Assembly (NCBI GenBank): GCA_018350325.1 | Contig: JAEVLN010000026.1 | Span: 770,885 to 834,884 of the forward strand | DNA from: Globodera rostochiensis | Taxonomy: Eukaryota > Nematoda > Chromadorea > Rhabditida > Heteroderidae | Length of the DNA: 64,000 nt | Direction of reading: 5' to 3' | Shown: positions 1 to 12,200 of the stretch, in pieces | How positions within the stretch are numbered: position 1 is the stretch's first letter | Layout of the letters: every line of letters begins with the position of its first letter | Translations under genes and position numbers: made by a program | Notes under the pieces: model-generated | What the model was told of the DNA's origin: nothing | The model's input: the letters and a program-made list of their open reading frames with translations, nothing else | Database searches by the model: none

Positions 1-278
1 TTAAAAATTATGAATTAGATAAAATCACAAACAAAAAATTGTTCAAGAATAGAAAAAGTAACCGAAAATATGAAATAAGCATACCAAAAACCGGGATAAT
101 TTTGTTTCACGGTAATTCTGAACAACTCAACACAAAATTTTAGGTAGGTATTTTAAAATTTTATTTTTGAGCTTTTTACAAATACCAAAATTTTTTTTAA
201 GTTGGGGGTATATTAAGACAAATTTGATTGCATTTTTGTTGTTTTAATTTTAAATTTTTAAATTTAATTTGCCCCCAG

Positions 279-3200
279 GAATTTCTGTCCGACATCAACC
301 AACAGTGGTGGGTGTCCGGCAATCGGTACACGCTTCGCCGGCCATTCTTCGAGCTGCGCATTGCCCCGCTGCTGCCCCATGACGCGGGGCTGTGGCAGTG
401 CCGGCTAGAGACGGACCCGCTGTTTGAAGCAGAATTGCCGCAACGGGTTGCCATCGAATTGCTCGTGTTAGGTGGGTGCAAAAAATAAAAAAATTGTTTA
501 AAATAATTTGAAATAAAAATAAATAAATTCGGCATTATTTTTTAACAAAAAAATCAAATTAGCGTTGGTCCCCGACCCCCGACGGGGTTTTCGTCCCAGA
601 CTTTTTTGATTTTTCGGGGTTTTTAGTGGGAAACCCTCGGGATTTGGTCGTTGACCCCCGAGCAAAAATAAATTGTTTAAAATAATTACAAATAAAAATA
701 AATAAATTCGGCATTATTTTTCGTCCCCAACCTTCGACCTTTCCCACCCCCGAGGGATCGGGAGCCAACCCTAAATTAAATCAATGATTTGATCAAATAT
801 TTGAAAACTTCCAATTTACAATGGCGCTGCTCAAGGTCATCCCCCCGAGGAGTATGATTTTCCCACCCATTCAGCTCCTCCTCCTTTTTATACTCATTCG
901 CCCATTGTCATAATGTCCTTCAATCGGTAACATAAGTGTTGGCGCCCCGGTCATTCTGAAAAATCTTTTGGAAAGGCCGTTCAGAAAAGTTTTTCACTCT
1001 TTGATCGTGTCAAAAATTGTTTTTTTTGATCAAAAACTTTAAATGCATAAGCTTTTTTTATAGATTTTTTAAAATGTCAAATGCTAAAGAATTAAATTTC
1101 CTAATGCATTTATGGCAACCATTGGGATGTTTGGGAGGGGAATTTGCTTTCAAATCCCTCCCATCCATCAATTTTTTGTCCATTTTGCCATATAATGTCC
1201 CAATGTCATCCGAAAGCTGGGGGGCACATGCTGTGCCTTGTGTAGCCATTGCGCGTCCAAATTGATGCGTTTATGAGGGAAAGCGCATTTAAGTCTCTGA
1301 ACATAATGGGCAGCGTAATTTGGGCGGGGGGGGGGGAATTCAAAAATGCAATAAAATAAAAATTGGATGTTTGAAAATTTTAAAAAAATCAAAATAAATT
1401 ATTGGCTGAAGTAAATGCAAAAAAATATTTTTTAAACAGAAAAACTAAATAGTTTTTATAAATATGTAAGGCCAAGTTCTTTCAGAGCCAAACGGTGTTT
1501 GTTAAGAAGAATTTAGTAAATTTTTTACCATTCTTGCGGTTTGTTGAAGCACCGGGTGGGTTTCCCGAGGCCGTATTCGAGTGTTGGAAATTGGTTAAAA
1601 TTGGAGTTGGTCCCCGACTCTTCATGGACTAGAAAGACGGGTGTCGTTCAAGGTTGCGAAAAAAAATTTCTCGAAATTATCGAAAAATTTTGACCCAACC
1701 CTAGTGTCGGTGATAAGGTCTCCGGAGATCCAAGCAGGTTGTTTTACTCGATCAGTTTGAAATGAAAGTGAATTGAAAATGCTAAAGTTTTTGTTATTAT
1801 AAGACAAAAAAATATATCAATAGTGTCTTTGTATTGTTTGTTATGCAAAATTTCAAATATTGCTAATTGTCCGCCTTCTCAAGCAGTTCCCGGGTCCATC
1901 TTGACCAGCTCCAACTCGTCGAACAGTTCTTCCATCACATACTTTTCCTGTACGTGACCAACCACTCGTAGACGAAAGTTTGCCATTGTCTCGTGGTTCC
2001 ACAACTGCCAAGCATTGCGCTCCCCGTCATACAAAATGTTGACATTCGGAATTTGTGGCGATCTTGGACTTTGTGCACGCGCTTTCTGTAAACTTTTGAA
2101 CAATTGGCGTTCTTTTGAAGCGATGCCATTTATTTGAAAGCGCATTCGGTCGAATTGGTGATCAGGACGATCGATCAACAAATTTTGCTGAATATTTCAA
2201 TTTTTATCGGAGTTCAAAAATTCTATTTCCACTAACTTTGATCGCCTTAAAAATTGCATTTGGCTCGTAGTGAACGTTTGAAGTAACAACAATTTTTGAA
2301 AATCGGACGGAGTACTGCTCGAATTCGTTGAGCAGAAATTGCACAAAATTATCCTGCATAAATCCTTCCGTGATTACCAATTCATCCATATCATCAGATC
2401 GTTGCATTGGTGCCGACGTTTCGCCAACCTAAAAAATTACGACGATAAATAAAAATCTATATTTTTAAAATTAAGCAATTTTTTTGATTAAAACGACTTT
2501 TTAGTGCTTATAATAATGCCCTACTTAGCGTTTTTGAGCATAAATGCCTATGCCATTTTTTGTAAATTTTTTAAGAAAAATGCTTCCCCCGGGGGCTCTA
2601 TTAGAGGAAATACGGAGCCCCCGAGAGCTCTATTAGAGGAAATACGGTATAAGCATTTTAATATAACTAAATTATATTTAAAAACACAATTTTAAAAAGC
2701 TTATGAACCAACCACCATCGAATTTGTATGGTCATATTTTGACCAAATTTTCTTCATGATGGCTTTTTGAACGCACTGTTGCAGTTGCATTTTTTGAAAT
2801 TCAGCTTGGATTGCTTCATGTTGAGCGTGTTCAAGTTGCCAATGGTTGTACAGTTGGTCAAAGGATTTTTGTTGAAGCTTATGCAATTCTTCAAGCTGAC
2901 TTTTCTCGCGCTCAAGCGTCAATATTCTGGCGTTGAGACGGCTAATTTGTGAAGCGATGCTTTCACCCTCGACATGCGAGTCGCGCGAGCCTATTTTTAT
3001 TATTTTATTTTTTGCTTTTTTAAAATTAATTTAATAAAAGTTTATTTTATTTAATTGACGGGTATTTTTTTTTTGAAAATTTGGTAATTTTTTACTTGCA
3101 CTAGCCTGCCCCGAATTGTGCCCATCAGAGCTTGGCGAGTCGGGACCAATCAAAAACTCATCACCAACGCCAAAACAAAGTTCAATCAACTTTGAGATCA

Positions 3201-6200
3201 ATAAAAAGCCAATTGTTTGAAACTTTTTCATTTTTTTGGGGGAAAAATACTCAATGATTTAATTCTTCAAATATAATAATATTATGGCGTAATGCAAGAC
3301 ATAATTGATTTATTTATGTTGTAAAATTGTAAAAAACGAGAGATGACAAATAATATTTATTGATTAAAATAGCAAAATAACAAAATAGTTTGTGCGTAAG
3401 ATAAAAATGCTTACGTTATTTGAAAAACATTTGTTTTTAAAGAGTTGTACGTGCCCGGATTTTGTTTAAGAAATAAAATCCGGGATTCAGATATTGATCA
3501 ACTTTTATCCGGCACCGGGAGAGACCAGTAAAATTAAGTCTGACAACATTAAAATTAAATTTAAGAACAAAATTTATGATAACGGATCAAGAATTGTGGG
3601 TCGGGGTCGGGAATTGAGGTCGGGGATGACCCAATTTTGGGGTTTGGGGTCGGGAATTAAGGTCGAGGACGACTCAATTTTGGGGCTCGAGGTCGGGGAT
3701 TGGGGTCGGGAATCAACCCTGTATAAAGCATATTCGATAGATCCAAATCTCAGTGCCAGGTTGTTTTTTTAATTCCGCGACTTTATTAAAATGTTTGCAA
3801 ATTTTTTAGTTCGTCCGCCGGTGCCACCGAAGCCGACAGTCGTAAAGCATTCGGACCGTTCGGCCACATTGCAATGGGCCCAATACGCAAGTTCGGCCGC
3901 GCATCAGCCAATAATTCGGTTCTCGATTTTGGTGGCCAAAACGGAGGACGGATCGTTGCGAGTGGTTTCCACACCGGACAACAGAACGGTCAAAAAAATT
4001 GTTTTATTTTATTTTTTTAGCAAAGAAATAAACATTTTTGTTCAAACAAAAACATTTTTTTATGTATTTGATTTTTAAATTTTCTACTGAAAGATTTTTA
4101 AATTTTCAATAGGGGTTGGTTGTACGAGACTCGGATTTTTGGGGAAAACCGGGACCATTATAAGAGAGTTATGAAGAAATTTGAAAAACCGGGACCAAAA
4201 TTTCAGTATCAAAATGAAAAAATAGCATATTTCAATACTGGTCACTGTCCCATACAACCCAAAATTTTTAATTAATTTAATTAAAAATAATTTTAGACCA
4301 TCAAAATCGATGGACTATGGCCAAACACACGCTATTCCTTTTCCGTATTATTTTTTATTCTTTTTAATTAATTAGCAATTTTACTAAATTTCAAAAAAAG
4401 GTTCGTGCTGAAAATGCCGTCGGTGAAAGCGCTTTTGGAGCAGAAGCTGCTTTTCGTACAGTTGGCCAAGGCAATAAGCATAAAATATATGTTATAAATT
4501 TAATTAAAAACCCAAATATTTTATAAATATTCAATTGTGTTCAAAGACCGTAAACCCATTAAAAATTTTAAACAACAAATTTAATCAATTTAATTTAAGC
4601 CCCTCGAACAGCTCCAAAGATTACATCACTCACAAATGGAACAACTCCATTCTGCGTGGAACTGAGTTGGGATTTTCCGGAGCTGGAGAAGGAAATCACG
4701 CCAATTGTCGGATTTCGAATTATGGTTAATATAAATATAATTAAAAAAATATATTTTTATTGAATTTTAAATCAATTTTAGATCCATCGTGTTGGAACAG
4801 GCGCCTTGCGTGAGTGGTATGTGAAGGGAAACAAAGTTCGGGCCCAAACGCTTTGCACATTGGAAGCGTATGGTAAAAGTTTTATAATTCTTAAATAAAA
4901 TATTTTAATCAGTAAAATGATCAGACAAACTTTCTCAACTGATCAAATTTAACACAAAATTCAGTGTCAATCATTTTACGCCAAAATTTAGTGTCAATCA
5001 TTTTACGCTTCAGTTTTCTAATTCAATTTTTTTGTCGTGGCAAAGTCGTCAACGTTTAAGACAAAGGGTTCAAAATCCTGTGATAAAATGTCCACTCTTG
5101 AAGATACAATGTCCACTTTCCTCTTTTGAGTTAAAATGTCAAATTCCTCTTCTTATATACATATGATAAAGTGTCTAATTGTATTTATGTTAGACATTAT
5201 GAAAGTGTGCAAAATTTAGCGGATTATGTGCTAACAATTGAAGCAGACAACGGTTTTGGGTACTCACCTGGCGAGACGATGCCGTTCCGTACGGACGAAG
5301 TTAAATTTTAAATTTGTTGTTTTTTATGTTCATATTTAATCATTTTAATTTAATTATTTTTAAAGAGTGCGCCCGATGATCCACCCCAATTAATACAAAT
5401 TCGTCCGGTTGTCCGTGGTGAAGCGCTCTATTTGACATGGCGAGAGCCCTCACGTCCCAATGGAATTGTTACGGATTATGTCATTTATTTTAAGGTAAAA
5501 ATAAAATATTAGAAATTATTCTTTATTATAGAAACTAGCCAAACAATTTTTGGGATTGGGGCGATCCGTTGACTAAACCCCAATCCCAAAAAACCCGCCC
5601 AAAAGTGGTTGGTCGGGATCCCGGCTCGGAATTTTGACAAATCCCGATCTTCATCAGTCCCAAAAAAAATTTTGACGGGATCCCGATCAGGGATTTACGA
5701 GATTAAAAATTGTCAAAATTGCTTGAGGCGCCGTCGAATATGTTATTTTTATGAGATTTGCAATTAAAATTTTTTTCCCACTAAGAATTCAAAAAAAACT
5801 TGGTCGGGATCCCGAATAAAGAATGTAATTCTAAATTATATTTTCAGGAAAAAACTTACAAAATATATTTTCTTTTTAATATTAGACTAAAAATTAGAAA
5901 TTATGCATTTTTTTCGTTTTAGGATATTCCATCAAAAAGAGAAATGAGCCGTCTCTCACTTTCCGTGTCGCCAAATGAACCATCAAAAGCGTTTGCTTAC
6001 AACTTGACAAAACTTTGTATACATTTTGCCAAATTTGGGACCCAAAATTTGAATGGCATTTTGAATTTTTAAGTGCCAACCACTCGGTACAAAATACAAT
6101 TGGCAGCAGCAACATCAAAGGGTGAAGGAATGAGAAGCGAAGCTTTACTTGCCGACACCGATTATTCTGGTGGGAATTTTTAAAAATATTATTTATATTT

Positions 6201-9200
6201 TAAGATAAAAAACATTGTTAAAACAATTTTTTTTTAAATTTTAGCGTCTCGAGAAACTCCCGCGGTGACTAATTTGAGCTTTTCCTGTGACAATTCGTTG
6301 CTCACGCTCCAATGGACCATCGTCCCATCGGCCATTCCCACGGGTGCAAACGCCAATTTTCGAATCAATTTATTGTCCTCGCTTGGCCAAAGCCGAATTT
6401 TCAACGTTTCGGCATCGGAAACATCTCAGAAGGCATAAATTTCAAAATCAAATCAAAAGTTTAGCCTTCCAAAAAAAAATCAATTGATAAAAAACAAGGC
6501 TCCTTAAAAGTAAAATTTACAACAAAAAAAGATTAATCGTTCATTCAAAATAAAACAATTTTTTAATATCGTACTTTTAATGGGGTCGGGGTTTTTTTGG
6601 GGGAAGGGGGGGGGGGTTTCGGGGGCGGCATGTCGTCGGGACTCTTCGGGGGCGGCTGTCGGGGAGCAACTAGAGACCGGAAACTTGGACCCAAACAATA
6701 TTTGGTCAAAAGTATTGGCCCAATTTTTATACAAAACACCCCAAAAATTTTTTGGTTTTGGGTTTTGGTCCGGACTCTAGGAGCAACCCTATTTAAAAAT
6801 TTTTCTTTTTTTGCTAAAATTTAATATATTTTTCTCATTTTAGCTTTTCATTGACAAAGTGCAGCAAAGTGAACGCATTTCATTGACCATTTTGGCAACG
6901 GTGCAGAGTCGCGCAGACCCAACAATTTGGCTGGACGGGCCCAGCTCAGCGCCAGCACATTTTGTACTATTAGCAGCTGGTCAGCAAAGCAATTTATTAT
7001 TTGATTTAATTAAAAAATATAGGTTCAAATTTAATTTTTAATTCACTCAAATAAAACCCACGAATAAAAATGAAATTACCATTTTTTAGGTTGGAAGTGC
7101 CATTTTCGCTCAACTGCATGTCCTCAAGCACTTTCGCTGTCCAAAACTACAATTTGTGAACATTTTGCCACCCATTCAATAAACACGCAACAATTATTCG
7201 GTGGTCAACAAGCTGATCAGCAAAGAGGCGACGCCAATGGCGTAATGCCAATATTAAAATTAAAAATTATTTTAATATGTATTTATATATATTTTTTTTT
7301 ACGAATAGCTTATCATCAGAGAAGCCCAAAACATTTTTCTAAAAATTGCTTAAAAAAATGCAATACCGAAAATATATTCCTAAAAAATCAAAAAAAAATT
7401 TGTAGACCCCTAAAAAACTTGGACCAACAAATTTTTGCCCAAACATTTTCTGTTTAAATTAAAATGATTTAATTTAAATAAATAAATAATTAAAAAAATT
7501 TAGCCCTTCGTTTTTCTGATTTTTGGAGCTGCGATTACGTTAGCAATTTCTGTGCTTTTCACATGCATATTGCGAAGGTTTGAGACCAATTTTTAGAAGA
7601 ATAAAAATTATTTCATCATTTTTTAAGACGTTGTTTTTTGTTCAAAGCATTTTTACGGCACAAAAAGGACAAAAAAAATCATCAAAAACGTGGGCCTTTA
7701 TTGGCGGAGAAGGGCCACCACATCAGACATAAAGGCGCTGAAAGCACTTCATTGGTTCAGCGCGGGACGAACGGTTCAAATAATTTACGGCAATTGAAAA
7801 ATGGCATTTTATATATTTAAAACATTTTATCTCTTTAAAATTGTGATCAAAAGGGACTAAAATTAATAATAAAAAATGATTACCTTTAGTTTAACTTATT
7901 TAGGTAAAATTAAAAATTTACCAGTGAAATTAAATTTTTGGAACCAAGATTTTTAAATTTTGCCCGATTGGTGATTATTCAAGAAAATCACGAAACGGAA
8001 TTGCCTAAAAAGTCTGAGTGCTATACTCGGAGGTAAAAACCCGCCCGAAGTCCGGTGCGGTCCGCGCATCCACTAGTTAGATTAAATATTTTAATGCATT
8101 TTTTCATTTTATCGTTCTTTTTAATCAATTAATTTTGAATTTAAACTTGCATTTTTCAAGCCGAAAATTATTTTTTATTTAAATTAACTTTTTAGGTGTC
8201 CAGGACAGCGTTGTGCTGCCGCCGATCACAGTGCCAAACGGCGCCGCCGGCACACACACATTGAACAGCAGCAACAACATTTTCAGCGGTGCAGAAACAA
8301 CAAATTCTGGGGACGCAAGTTGCTGTGATGGCCCGGAGGATGGGGATGATGATGAACCGGAGGAATTGTTGGGGATGAATGACGGAAGAGCAGCGACCAC
8401 CACTGTTTCTGTGCTCCATTTTGATGCATATTTTGAGGAAATGAGTGCCAATGCCAATGCCGGCTTCAAGCGTCAGTTTAAGGTCCGTTTTGTTTGGCAT
8501 ATTGCCAATTATAATATTAAAATAGAGTGAGGGAAGCGCACTGTGCCCCCCAGATTAAGCACCGTTGACTCCCCGGACCAGATTAAGCACCGTTGACTCC
8601 CCGGATGAAATTGGGGGAAGGGGAAAGATGGGGAGGATGCCTGGGCCCTGGGCATTGGTGATGGACTCGCCCAACTCTCCGATCCAACACTGACGATAGA
8701 GTTTATTCCGTAAGCCTCTGCACAACGACCGATGGAAAAAGGGAACAGAGGGATGAAGACTGATCGCTGGGGGAACAGAGGGGAACAGGATGAAGCAATG
8801 TGGGCGGGGACATTGTTGAAATGGATGAATGTGATCATAAAAGGGGTGAAAGTCCAGCAGTTTGTTGAGGGGTGAATTGAATGGGAGATGCCGACCGGAA
8901 ACCCTTACAATAGCGTGGTTTAATTAAGTTTATTGACATATTTTATCAAAGACAAAAATTTGAATTAGGTAAACATTATTACAAATATTTAAACTTTATG
9001 CGCGTCAGTAAATAAAAACAAATTATGTTGCAGTGTAAAAGTTAAAATTAAATATTTTCAATTTTGTAGGAACTCGAATTGGACACATTGGCCATGTTAG
9101 AACGAGAGCAAGCCGCGGCATCAGTCAGTGAAAATTGCGCTAAAATGATGCCGTCGAGTTGCGTAAATGGCATAATGAGCAACAATGAGGGAGAGAAATT

Positions 9201-12200
9201 TAAAAATCGGTAAATTTTGTAAAAACAAATTAAAAATCGGTAAATTTTGTAAAAACAAATTAAAAATCGGTAAATTTTGTAAAAACAAATTAAAAATCGG
9301 TAAATTTTGTAAAAAAGGGTTGTTTAAAGATAAATTTAAAAATTGGCCACTTTTGCAAAAAAAAAAGGTTATTTAAAAATAAAACTTTAAAAACCGGTAA
9401 ATTATTAAAACAAAGGTTATTTAGAAAATTTAATCGGTAAATTTCGCAAAAAAGGGTTATTTAAAACGAGAAATTTAAAAACCGATAAATTTGTAAAAAT
9501 AAATTTCAAATTTAGTTATGTGGATGTGATCGCATTGCCGCGGAAGAGCCGAATTCAACTTGGGGACAGGAAAGGATGCCGTCAGCATTACATTAATGCA
9601 AATTATGTGGACTCGTGCGATGTGAAGCGGGCATACAGTAATGCTTGTTTGGTTACTGTAGAATCCTTTTTTTGTATACTGTAAACTAATAATAAATCAA
9701 CGGAGCCCGATTGATTCGTTTTTTGTGTGCTATAGAGAGAAGCACAAAAATGAGAAAGAAGGCTGTTAAAGAGCAGAGAAAAAGATTTATTAATTTTTTT
9801 AAAATAATTAAAATAAAGTTTAAATATATTTTTAGTTGCAACACAGGCCCCACTTCCACACACATTCGCCGACTTTTGGGCAATGGTTTGGCAGGAACGG
9901 AGCAATGTGTTGGTTGCGCTGACCAACATGGTGGAAAGTGGCATGAAAAAATGCGACCAGTTTGGACCATAATTTGAATATTTAAATAAAACTAAAATAA
10001 TAAATATTATTTGTAAATTATTAAAAATAATAATATTTAAAAAAAACTTTTGTTTTTGTCAGATATTGGCCAAATTGTACGGGCGATTTTGTTCAAGCTG
10101 ATGATTTTCGCATAACATTGAATGCGCAACGAACAAATTCTATTTTCACACATCGAGTGCTGCAGTTGACCAAAACGGCATCATCCAATGGAAAAGGGGT
10201 AATATAATTTAATTAATTACTATTAACGAATAAATATTTATTACGAATTTTTATATTTTAATAAAAAAATTTAATGCAAATATTTAAACGTAATCAGGTA
10301 ATATTTTTGTAATATATATTAGAATATTATTAATTTAATTAATTGACTCGTAAACAACTAAACTGATCAATAAGGACGACATTGAACGCACTGTACATCA
10401 GCTTCATTTTATGGCCTGGCCGGTAATTGTTTAACAATTTTGTAAATCACAAAAAAATGTTCCATTTTAATCACAAAATCCTTTTTTTATTATTTGCAAT
10501 AAAATGTATTAACATATATTTTTCAGGATCATGGAGTGCCGGATAGTCCCTTCCCACTTCTCCATTTCATTAATTATGTTGCCGAACTGATCCAGTGCCC
10601 GACAGCAACGGCATTTTCCGCAAATGTAAACGGCACATTGGCAATTGCTGCTGAATCTGCTCCATGCGTCGTCCATTGCAGTGCCGGACTGGGCAGATCC
10701 GGTGCTTTCATCCTCATTGACAGTTTACGACGGCATTTGGTAACTATTTCAGAGTTTTAAATGGCTTAAATATGATAACAAACAAAATTAGAAAAATTCT
10801 AAAAAAAATTCATTTCAAATCTATGAATATTTTTATCCAAAATTTAGTTTTTTATATTAATTCGACACCCCAACGGGGAGCAAAAAAGTCGGGGACGGGA
10901 TTTCTCGGGGTTGAAAACTTTGTAGATCGGGGTGAACAAGTACTAGTCGGGGACGGGGTTGTCGCAGGTGTAACTGTCCGTGCTGGGTCGTTTCGTAAAT
11001 TCCGCCACTATGGGCGTTTCGTAAATCCGCCACATTTATTTTATGAAATAGTTGTAGACATTATAACTTTATACACCCCGCACTAAATCTGTTAAACCTT
11101 ATATCAATGGAAAGCTCTAAATGAGTAGAAAAAGCAATACAGCAAAGTTGAAGCGATTGGATAAGTATTAAAAAAGTTATAATGTAAAATTGCCAAAAAT
11201 TGGGTTTTTTTCGTAGTTTTCTGATCATAACTTTTTAAAACTTGATTTACTGCTTAGTTTAGTTTTACAAATAGTTGCTACTCATTTAGAGCTTTCCATT
11301 GATATAAGGTTTAACAGATTTAGTGCGGGATGTATAAAGTTATAATGTCTACAACTATTTCATAAAATATATGTGGCGGATTTACGAAACGCCCTGGCGG
11401 ATTTACGAAACGCCCATAGTGGCGGAATTTACGAAACGACCTAGCACCTAACTGTCGGGGTCAGTGTTGGAGAATACCAAAACAATCGGGGACGGGGTTG
11501 GGTTTTTCGGGGTCGGAAAATGACCCAAAACAGCCGGGGTTGGTGTGGGGTTTTTTTAGGGTTAAATAGTCGGGGGTGAACAAGTAGTCGGGGACGGGGT
11601 CGGGGTTGTCGGGTTCGGGGTGTCAACTCTAATTTGAATGCTTTAAACACAAATCAATTATTTTTATTATCTTTTTTTAGCTTAGCTGTGATCGCATTGA
11701 TGTTGTTGACCAGTTGCGAAGAATACGTCGACAGCGTGCCCAACTTGTACAAACGCTGGAGCAATTTATTTTCTGCCATGAGGTAGCCGATATTGATTTT
11801 TTTATTATTCGGGAACGGATCGATATGCACCAAAAATGCGCATACCGTAAACTCTCTGTTAATCCCACCCTCTCTAAATAATCCCGCCCCCTCGGAGGGG
11901 GTGAACTCACAAAATCCAGCCATTTCCTCTTTAATAATCCCGCCCCCTCTAATAATGTCGCCCTTTCTGAGTAGGTTGAAAAATAATCCCTTAAAAGAGT
12001 GTTTACGGTATAAATGCTCCAAAAAGACCAATATATGCCAAAAATGCCGAAATTTTTGCACTAAGGCCGTACCAATTAAATATAATATTTTAATAAAATT
12101 TTTTTATTGCAACAAAAGTTTTATGAATTAATTTTTAATAAAATAGGTTTTACGCCATTTGGTTGCCAATGGCATCACGCGTCAGCCGCGCACACATTTT

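Larger units (their letters stand above)
9072..11790 (+). other. Catalytic PTP domain D1 of the receptor phosphatase
   Basis: Domain-level entry for the gene above. Exons carry, in order, YINANYVD (about 9,588-9,611), ATQAP-like and [11 protein letters not shown] motifs (about 9,838-9,900), [10 protein letters not shown] split by an intron (10,412-10,550) and the P-loop [10 protein letters not shown] (about 10,675-10,704). The exon at 11,683-11,790 supplies the following helices ([18 protein letters not shown]). The P-loop cysteine and arginine and the WPD aspartate are all present, so D1 should be active. The usual HCSAGVGRTG is [10 protein letters not shown] here, a conservative change. Confidence 0.9.

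Noticed and set aside
9199..9320. Regular 30-base repeats resembling a CRISPR array
   Set aside because: Repeats are contiguous without spacers, in an intron of a eukaryotic gene, and drift downstream; a simple tandem repeat.
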